From contig JAQJZZ010000007.1 in assembly GCA_030077755.1 (NCBI GenBank), forward strand, positions 1,798,001 to 1,862,000: DNA of 64,000 nucleotides, written 5' to 3'. Positions 56,729-64,000 of the stretch are shown in pieces. The notes below the pieces were generated by a model, which had not been told where the DNA came from, did not search any database, and was given only the letters and a program-made list of their open reading frames with translations. Each line of letters opens with the position of its first letter. Position 1 is the stretch's first letter. The stretch is from Filosporella fistucella (taxonomy: Eukaryota; Ascomycota; Leotiomycetes; Helotiales). A program made the translations under genes and the position numbers.

Positions 56729-57894
56729 ACCCTCTTCTCATCCACATTCCCTTCTCCAACTCTCCTCAAAATAGATATCCTTCTCGTCGTGAATTTATCA
56801 GATTCGTTTGTGTGTACGAATTATGTTGCGATAACGTGTTGATGTTGACTTTCAAATTAACAAAGTTGAAAGGAAGTTTGCTCTGTTTGCTTCCATGTAA
56901 GCGGAATACTCCCGCCCCACTCAGCTCACTTTGTGAGATGGATTGGATAGGAGGGAGGAAGAGCCCCACTAACCGAGGGGTAGGAATTGTGAGGTTTACT
57001 TAACGTCATAGGTGCCTCAAGGTCGAAGACGATCTTATACCTAAGTAAGGATTTATAGTTTCGTTTTTAATTTCCGATTTAATATCTCGAATCGCTGAAT
57101 AGATTTATGTCCTGAATTCCATGTTTCGAGAAATGGGTTTGATCTGTCGGGTGTTAGTGCTGATATGATGATTTGGCTGGATCGTATTTCATACCTACCA
57201 CTAAAGTACCCATCCACCACTTCCACCTCAAGTTCTCGAGACATCGATATCATCCTATTCCCGCAAAGTAGGGTACTTCCCCTATATCCTAAATATTACT
57301 CCCGTAGACGAAGCAGATTTCAAACCCCGATTTCATGCACCCAAACCCCGGATTCTCTCCGCATATTCCACTGTGTCCTTTCCCCATACTTATCTCTAGA
57401 TTACATGTATCTTTTCCCTCTAACCTCCATCTCTCATCTCCAATCTCCAATCTCCAATCATTCCATCAAAACTCAACCCAATACAAACCCCAAGAACAAA
57501 CATATCTACCTTCCTACCTTCCAAAGCCTCGGAACAAAAGAATCCCAGGAAACCCACATCCGTATCCATTCGCTCTCCTTACCTCCCACCTAGCTACTCT
57601 AGCTATCTAGCTTCACGACCCCGCATCCAAGCCTTAGTGTCTCAAACCCTGCTTCCTAGGTTGAAGATCGATGAAGTAAGGAAGTGACTTGTTTGTCACC
57701 TTGTAAGTAGTAGTTTAGATTAGAAAGAGAGGGGGAGAGGGGTATATATAGAGGGTTGGTATCCGTCAAGGTGTTTGTGTTTGCAATAAGATTAGAAGTT
57801 TTACGTTGGGAAAGAAGCGGACGCTAGATTAGGCAAGGCTTTTTTCAATTGGGATTTAAGAGATTAAGTAAAGAAGAAAGAAAGGTTTGTAAAG
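56729..57894. other. Divergent promoter region, pyrimidine-rich
   Basis: About 1.2 kb between divergent genes. Plus-strand frames at 57165-57610 are low-complexity pyrimidine-rich reading, not genes. Confidence 0.4.
57743..57750 (+). promoter_or_regulatory. Candidate TATA box for GFA-family gene
   Basis: TATATATA about 145 bases upstream of the ATG at 57895, next to GA-rich sequence. Confidence 0.35.
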
Positions 57895-58565
57895 ATGTCT
57901 GGGAATACTGGAGGATGTTTTTGTGATAAGGTTAGTTTTTGTTGTTTTTATCAGGTATTATATTGTGGTTTTTGGAACTTTTGGAGGTGTTGGTTGATTT
58001 TATTTTGCAAATGTGTAGTTATGGTTTAAGAGGAGTTTCATGTTTGGCATTGCAAATGTCTTGCAAATATGCTAATTCTATCGTCTAGGTCCGGATTACA
58101 TATACCGGCGAGCCAGAGACGCATGCCCTATGCCACTGTCTAGATTGTCGTAAGATCAGTGGTGGGACTTATAGCAACAACATTATTGTTCCTGAGACGA
58201 ATTTCACGTTGAACTCTGGTATTTCCTCCTCTTCTTCTCTCCCTACCCCTCTCCATTTTCCATCACCAATACACTTTTCGCTCTCTTAGATTTAGCTGAC
58301 GACCCTAGGATCGCCAAAGACAATCTCCAAGACCGCTGATTCCGGCAAGAACATCACTTCTTATTTCTGCGGCGACTGTGGAACCACTCTCTTCCGCAAA
58401 GGGGATTCCTTCCCTGGAGCCGTGATCATCAAGGCTGGTGTTTTGGATGACATCGAATGGCCCAACAGATATACACCCAAGGCGGAATTGTATGCCCCCG
58501 TTCGACCAAACTGGATTAATCCAATTCAAGGAGCGGCGCAGGTTGATGGTATGCCTCCTGCATAA
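57895..58565 (+). CDS. GFA/CENP-V-type zinc protein
   Basis: Exons 57895-57930, 58089-58218 and 58309-58565 (introns 158 and 90 nt) give 140 aa, the normal size for the family. The zinc ligands are in order: CFC (GGCFCDK), CHCLDCR, and CGDCG in the second half. The fold is Mss4-like, as in glutathione-dependent formaldehyde-activating enzymes and CENP-V. The fungal single-domain proteins bind zinc and may act on thiol adducts, but few have a proven substrate. It is soluble and has no targeting signal. It is convergent with the Atg37-like gene, with 110 bases between stop codons. Confidence 0.9.
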
Positions 58566-58675
58566 ATGGAGTGGGGGGGACTGTGTAGAGCTAAATTGAT
58601 GAATGTTCTGTCTCCATATGGCGTGTTGATGGTGTGATGTGATTGATGAATATATATCAATATGGTCGAATGTCT

Positions 58676-59723
58676 TCATCTGGCGGGTAGTATTTTCCTC
58701 ACGTATTCTCTCCCTATTTTCAGTCCTTCTCTTACTAGATCTTCCACTCTCCTATCTTTTCGCTTCCGTAGCCAGACGAGGACTATACCCATAACCAACA
58801 CATCAACCAGGAAATGGCGGAGGACGAGCCACATGAACCATGCTATCCATCGTCCAGGTGATTTCCTCTTTTTCCCTTGGTATTCTCTTCCTGTAGCAAT
58901 CTGCTCCCTCAATGCTGCAATCTCAGCGGTCATCTTAACAAGTGCCTGTTCAACTGTCCTCCGCCACTTCTTGGTTTTCTTATCTTTCTGTCCGTCATTA
59001 TACTCGTCGTCGTTATCATATTCATCATTATATCCCAGTCTCCTCTCGGAATCCCTTTCCGCTTCGTCGTCTTGGCTCATCGGACTGATTACTCGCATCG
59101 GACCATCGTTTCCAGATTGTGGTTGCTGGAATTGTCGCGGCTGCGTCGTGTATGAAGGGATGCCTCCTCGTCCTGGGGAAGAACCGGATGATGAAGCACT
59201 GTTATTCTTTATCTGGTCCCAGACGAATTCCAACTCATCTACTAGCGCTCGCGCGTCTCTGCTAAAATATCAGCATCCCACTTTCAAATCATAGTCTACT
59301 ACATAACAGCAAATCGAGACCAGGGGACTCACGCAGTAGTGCTGGCATATTTATGCATGGTATCAATCAGGGCTTCAATATACCTCCTCTTAGCCTCCGT
59401 CCTACTGATGCCCTTCTGCGCATCCCAAGCATCATATTTATCCCTATCCTTCCTCAAGAATTCTGCATCTTCGTCTCCATCCGCTACACTTAGCGGTCTT
59501 TCCATGACCCCATCTACATCCCCTTCCATCGCTTGTTTATAAAGTCCATAGAGCCGTAATCGATCGGAATTAGGAGGACGAGAGGCGCCAGTCTTGGGGA
59601 TTTTCTTGACGGTATTGAGCGCGTGCACAAAGACTCGATCTACACGTGTCAGTATTCCAAAGTAAAGTAAGGAGGAATAGAAAGGTTAGGAAGGAAGGGA
59701 TACATACCCACCGAATCCGCCAT
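58676..59723 (-). CDS. Acyl-CoA-binding protein, Atg37/ACBD5-like
   Basis: Minus-strand exons 59723-59708, 59639-59333 and 59258-58676 (introns 68 and 74 nt) give 301 aa. Exon 1 encodes only MADSV plus one base. The acyl-CoA-binding domain fills residues ~5-105, with LRLYGLYKQAMEGD and KYDAWDAQKGISRTEAKRRYIEAL carrying the conserved Tyr and Lys contacts. A disordered acidic middle follows, then a short coiled coil (EQALVKMTAEIAALREQIA). A TM anchor lies at about 245-271 (WIAWFMWLVLRHFLVDVLVMG) and is followed by a basic tail. This layout is that of peroxisomal Atg37, which binds acyl-CoA and recruits the pexophagy receptor. I prefer that over a soluble ACBP, but localisation is inferred. Confidence 0.85.
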
Positions 59724-60579
59724 CTTATCTCCCAAGAGCAAACAAAAGCACAATTCAACCCGGCAATGCGATTACGAACAGCAAAAAGCCTCCACCTCAA
59801 GACGCAGAATGGGTGAGAGGTAACATATGTACAATAGCAAGTGCTAGATCGGACAGTATGGACAGGGAGCAAGGAGATAGAATTATTGTGGTGGAGGAGG
59901 AGAAATTGGGTGTCATGCACATCATCAACTGTATCGTCGCGTGCTGGGCCTCGGTGTTGGGTTCTTACAGGGATATGCCGCTGCCGAGTTTAGGTCGTTG
60001 AACAGCCGCGGGGAACAACAGGAATGAAATGTTTGTTGTGATGATTACGTTTGAGAACTTTGTTTGTGAGGATTTTCTATGTAATGTAATTGAATTCGAA
60101 TTAAGAATATGATTAGGAATAGGGAGGTAAAATATAGAGATACATAGAGTATGTGTGAGCGGCTGATTCGGTGCCTTGGAAAAAGAAAGGGTATCGGGTC
60201 GGTCAGGGGTTGCGTTACACGAAATCGACGCATATGCGCGCTGCTTGGTGGGTTTGCATGTGGAAGCATTTCTGCCGAAGGACTATTCCCTTCAGTTCCC
60301 TTTCTGATCAGTGATCACAAGATTTGTGGAGAAAGTTCTCTCAACTCCTCCTTCGGCGCGGAGTACACACCATCCATCGCAGAAGGAGCCAATTTACTTT
60401 CAATCAAGCACTTGCCCATGTACTTGTACAAGTACAGCCTAGATATTCTTTGGAAGAAGTTTCTTGGTGGAAGCTTCAAGTACCGTAAAGTATCTCAGGT
60501 GAATACTCTTTTCCAAAGTTGCGCATATATTTACTCATCCGTCACATGCTGAATCTTTTCACATCGCTTCTGCTAGTCC
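59724..60579. other. Intergenic
   Basis: About 850 bases with the promoter of the Atg37-like gene. One plus-strand ATG frame (60151-60552, 133 codons) lacks family features and is not supported. Confidence 0.35.
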
Positions 60580-61080
60580 AGAAGCAGGAAAAAAATTCCT
60601 CCAGATGAATATAATCTCGCCTGTCAAACAATCGACGATTTTATTTATCCCAGAGATCGTGAAAAGGCTCGAATTCAGACCCTTCTTGCGTTGGCATATC
60701 GTGATTTGACAACTTCTTACCAGTATAGAAATTGCCATTGAGACCACAGTGCTAGGTGAGATTGGGGACGCCTTCAACTGATTTACTGTTTTAACACTTC
60801 CGGAGTATCTGATTCATTGCGAGAATGCCTTCAGCTTCTGCGATATCTTCCTTGGGTCATCTTTACAGATGAGTCGAAGTTAGTCTTACATTTTCAAGTG
60901 GAAATCGGACTTGGAACACACCAGTTGGGTCATTCATGGTTCTTAAAATAGGTATACCCTTCTTGAGTTATACATCTAATGACACGGAGACCTGTATGCT
61001 CAAAGATTTAGATCGAGGGCGTACTGCATCAACGCTTCAAGTATTGAAACAATGCATCAGTATAGTCAACAGTAAAAATT
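60580..61080 (+). mobile_element. Possible Tc1/mariner-type transposase relic
   Basis: In the plus direction, frames broken by several stops contain WVIFTDESKLVLHF near 60855-60900, the usual environment of the first catalytic Asp of Tc1/mariner (DDE) transposases. About 70 codons upstream there is a helical piece (REKARIQTLLALAYRDLTT), possibly from the DNA-binding half. The reading is short and interrupted, and terminal repeats were not found. It is best described as a possible decayed element. Confidence 0.35.
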
Positions 61081-61954
61081 TTTAGGTCCAACTTCGATGA
61101 CCATTTTCACATTCTTTCCGAGATGGTTCGAGTACCAGCGAGTTGAACGATTCGACTTTCTGCAAGGCAGCATATACGGGATAAAGTGCAATGATATCTT
61201 CTCTGCAATTGAGAAATTTCAATGTTATGAGGATCCAAGAGACAACCCGAAGGAAAGGGGGAACCTGGTGATGCAGCACAAAAGCAGCCCTATTGAGCCA
61301 ACCAGTACCTAAGGTATGTTGATGGTGGGCACGTGACAGGACACTTCATCCCATTGTCATAGACTTTTGCATCACAACGTTCCTTCGCGTCGTCCTGGCT
61401 CTCTCTCTATGCTAAGGTTCATACCTCAAGAATCCCATATTGGTAGCCATATTCCTTGCAAATGTACAGGTGTTGCAGCTAAATATTTGTTTCAACCCGT
61501 ATTCAAAGCTCTAGCTGCTCTAAAACATCTTCTGAATTATTCCTTCCTGCTCATTACAATAACTATTTTCTGGTTTGTACCTTGGAAGTTATACAGCAGA
61601 TTACACACCCAATTCAGTTGTGGCTGCTAATAAAGCAGACGCTGGTGATTTGTAATCGACTCGCATCCAATTAGCAGAGCATCCAAACTTTGGCTGCTGC
61701 AGCTGAATGAATTGGCGAAGTGGATTCGTTAAAGCTATCTAGTAGCCAATGGCAGATCAATCACCCGTGCAACAAACATGGGGAGCGTTTCCTTCTTTCG
61801 GAGAGTCCTTCGCTTCACGTGAGACGTGATGCAAGCCTCTTCGACAGAGGAAATCGCGGGAAGTCAGCATTTCCTATGTATATATAAGGACTACAGCCAT
61901 TTGGATCTTTCTTTATCTACTCAAGTCCCAGAGAATCTGAAAGCTGCCTATAAA
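61081..61954. other. Intergenic upstream of metallo-hydrolase
   Basis: About 870 bases. A 71-codon frame at 61097-61312 may belong to the decayed element. The last ~150 bases are the promoter of the hydrolase. Confidence 0.35.
61881..61887 (+). promoter_or_regulatory. Candidate TATA box for metallo-hydrolase gene
   Basis: TATATAA lies 68 bases upstream of the ATG at 61955. Confidence 0.45.
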
Positions 61955-63051
61955 ATGCTTTTTCGAATTTATTTTTCAGTTTTAGCACTCACCTTGAGAG
62001 GTCTCGCATGTGGACTCCATGAGCGCACAGTTGACTTAGTACCACAATTTGCTCCGGTCCCCACAAATGCTACAGGACTTGATACGGTCTCAAAAGGATA
62101 TGCTGTCGAGTCTTTTGGAAAAGGTGCATACATGGTGACCGAAGGATCTTACCAAGGTTAGATTTCCAAGTTCTGATATTAAAGTACAATATGTCATTGA
62201 CAACCTTCTTAGCACTTTTCCTGGTCTCTACAAAAGGAGTTATTGTAGTTGATTGTCCACCAACAATCGGGCATTTGCTTCTATATGCCATTGGAAATAT
62301 CACCTCGATTTCAATCACCCATGTGGTTTACAGTCACTCACACACTGACCACATCGGTGGTGTATTCCTATTCGGCAAAAGTGTGACTACCATTGCCCAT
62401 ATCGACACAGCAACCCATTTATCCTTCATTCAAGATCCAAATCGTCCAGTTCCAAAAGTCACATTTAAAGATTCATACAAGCTTCGTGTTGGGAACCAAA
62501 CTCTCGAGTTGGCCTACAAGGGTGAAAATCACGTCACAGGCAATATCTTCATCTACGCTCCAGTCCAAAAAGTCCTCATGCTCGTCGATATCGTGTATCC
62601 TCGATGGACACCATTTGCCCTACTCGGCCAGGCCAAGAACGTTCCTGGATTTATCAATTCCCATTACCAGCTTTTAGAGTACGACTTTAAACACTACATT
62701 GGCGGTCATCTCGGTCGTTCCGGGGATAGGAATGATGTTCTCATTCAATTGGAATACGTACTTGACCTGAAAGCAAACTGTATATGGGCAATCAACCAAA
62801 GTGCTACAAACGATCCAATTCTTGGAGTAGCCGCGGTACTAGGTCCTGTGTCAATAAAGAATCCTGGTAATAAGTGGGCGCCTTTCAAGGTGTATCTGGA
62901 TTTCCTGTCGGAGGTTTGCGCTAACAAGACGAATGAGAAATGGCTTGGGAGATTGGCTGCTGCGGATGTTTTTCAGTTTGAGAATGCGGGGGTTATGGTT
63001 GAAAGTCTGAGGCTTGATTTTGGGGTTCTGGGTCCATTTATGACGGTGTGA
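61955..63051 (+). CDS. Secreted metallo-beta-lactamase-fold hydrolase
   Basis: Exons 61955-62156 and 62213-63051 (56-nt intron, phase 1) give 346 aa. The ATG chosen starts a signal peptide (MLFRIYFSVLALTLRGLACG); longer starts upstream would place it internally. The metal-binding motif is SHSHTDHIGG (HxHxDH), followed by a second histidine motif in GENHVTGN and an Asp in MLVDIVYPRW. The family hydrolyses ester or amide bonds, lactones or thioesters using two zinc ions. Secretion suggests action on an external substrate such as a lactone or antibiotic. It is convergent with the P450 at 63198, with 146 bases between them. Confidence 0.85.
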
Positions 63052-63197
63052 ACAGGCCCTGAGGATTGAACGTACAGATACGTGGTTTCTGCCGAGTGCG
63101 TCTTGCAAAGCGCTATCTCAAGAATGGGCGTGGTATTAAAAACATTTTCATTGGTATCTTTAATGAACAAACGAGTTGTGACCCGCTCAATCAACCT

Positions 63198-64000
63198 CTA
63201 TTTTCCATCCCATATAAATTTCCATTTCGCTTCTTTCTCTTCCACCCTCTTTACAAATCTAACATTTATATCCAAATCTGGTTTCGGCATCGCGTTCCAT
63301 AGATCTGCTTTTCGTTTCGAAGGTGCAATCCATGCTCCTCCCACAGGCAGGATATCATACTGCAAGACCAACATAGCGACCAAGCTCAAAATAACATTTA
63401 ACGAGAAATGCCGCCCAGGACACATAGACACCCCTGCTCCAAACGGGCGAAATGCTGATGTATTCGATAGATTCTTTTTGTAATTGCTAGACAGAAACCT
63501 GCGATGGTCAAAGATTCTGGCATCTGGACCCCATATGTCTGTGCTGTGATGTACACTTTGTCCAGGAATCATCACGATACCTCCCTTTTTCAGGAGATAG
63601 CGGTCTGCGAGAGTTGTGTCGTATTGAACTTCTTTGATATTGATGACTGTACTGTGATAGCGTAGTGTCTCATTCAGCATCGCTACAAGTGTTGGGCAAT
63701 TTTCTCTGATGTTGCTCAAGCGCAAGACTTTGGTGTGCGCGGATTCATGGGTATCTCTGGCTATAGCTATTAATTCTTCTCGTATCTCTTCTTTTACCAT
63801 ATCGTTTGAGAAGATCTGAAATAGAAGCCAGAATGCGGTGATCGCACCACTGCTCAACATAGCTAAGGATGTCGCTAACTCCATCTTTGCGGCTTCGTTT
63901 GGAGCGAGACCGGTGCGAATGTTGGTCTCGTACATCTCTGCAATCATTGGAAATGCCTGTAAATGACCGCCGGTTCTGAAGTAAGAACGGAATGCATCGA
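63198..64000 (-). CDS. Cytochrome P450, C-terminal part (runs off window)
   Basis: The frame is open from the window edge at 64000 down to 63198, so the N-terminal half is missing. About 267 residues are visible. Marks are helix I (LSSGAITAFWLLFQ, where the usual A/G-G-x-D/E-T reads GAITA), ExxR in NETLR, the PERF region (FDHRRF) and the heme loop FGAGVSMCPGRHF with the axial Cys. It resembles the CYP7/CYP8-like or fungal CYP5-type steroid/fatty-acid hydroxylases in the helix-I change, where the threonine is missing. A monooxygenase or isomerase role on a lipid-like substrate is inference. No intron is seen in this part. Confidence 0.9.
   Translation of the reverse strand, partial: DAFRSYFRTGGHLQAFPMIAEMYETNIRTGLAPNEAAKMELATSLAMLSSGAITAFWLLFQIFSNDMVKEEIREELIAIARDTHESAHTKVLRLSNIRENCPTLVAMLNETLRYHSTVINIKEVQYDTTLADRYLLKKGGIVMIPGQSVHHSTDIWGPDARIFDHRRFLSSNYKKNLSNTSAFRPFGAGVSMCPGRHFSLNVILSLVAMLVLQYDILPVGGAWIAPSKRKADLWNAMPKPDLDINVRFVKRVEEKEAKWKFIWDGK

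Noticed and set aside
57165..57610. Plus-strand frames upstream of the GFA-family gene
   Set aside because: Pyrimidine-rich low-complexity DNA; the peptides are Pro/Ser/Tyr-rich without domain features.
7833..61822. Recurrent CACGTG palindromes in intergenic DNA
   Set aside because: Roughly fifteen are expected by chance in 64 kb, about what is seen.
1..64000. tRNA, rRNA, riboswitch or CRISPR-like features
   Set aside because: I looked for tRNA T-loop motifs, TPP-riboswitch cores and regularly spaced repeats and found none I could support.
61955..64000. A secondary-metabolite cluster
   Set aside because: Only a hydrolase and a partial P450 are visible; no synthase, transporter or regulator is next to them in the window.

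Overview
The window looks like nuclear DNA of a filamentous ascomycete. The genes carry many short GT-AG introns, mostly 44-90 nt, with CTAAC-like branch sites. The repertoire is that of a plant-associated mould: polygalacturonase, small cysteine-rich secreted proteins, sugar and GABA/choline-type permeases, vacuolar dipeptidyl aminopeptidase B, cytochrome P450 and a HeLo-type protein. A leotiomycete (Helotiales-like) origin is my inference from overall feel only. The exon joins given here were read by eye from splice sites, reading frame and family motifs, and have not been checked against transcripts.

Layout. 0-13.9 kb: two membrane proteins of unknown role, a long gene-poor stretch, a small secreted cysteine protein, an APC-family permease and another membrane protein. 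14-24 kb: a doubtful C2H2 zinc-finger locus, an MFS sugar transporter, an aspartic-protease-like protein without catalytic aspartate motifs, and a convergent small secreted cysteine-rich protein. 24-31.4 kb: an accessory-looking island with two divergent kinase-related genes. The minus-strand one joins a HeLo-like N-terminus to a pseudokinase. The plus-strand one joins an apparently active Ser/Thr kinase to an Hsp70/HSPA12-like ATPase fold and a further C-terminal tail. One copy of a 47-bp GC-rich dispersed repeat lies beside this island and a second lies at 11.6 kb.

32-42 kb: a two-TM protein, a Cys/His-rich disordered protein, dipeptidyl aminopeptidase B, then a gene-poor stretch with an orphan four-exon gene and a decayed locus. 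42-51 kb: a GPI-anchored protein with an internal duplication, an endopolygalacturonase with an unusual N-terminal extension, NAD(P)H-hydrate dehydratase and a secreted (alpha/alpha)6-like protein. 51-64 kb: SelO and an aldo-keto reductase from a shared promoter, an unrecognised protein, a GFA/CENP-V-type zinc protein, an Atg37-like acyl-CoA-binding protein, a Tc1/mariner-like relic, a secreted metallo-beta-lactamase-fold hydrolase and the end of a P450.

Most genes look like independent housekeeping or secretome loci. The best candidate for an undescribed system is the divergent HeLo-pseudokinase / kinase-Hsp70 pair at 24963-31332, which resembles fungal self/non-self recognition or cell-death modules in its parts but joins them unusually.
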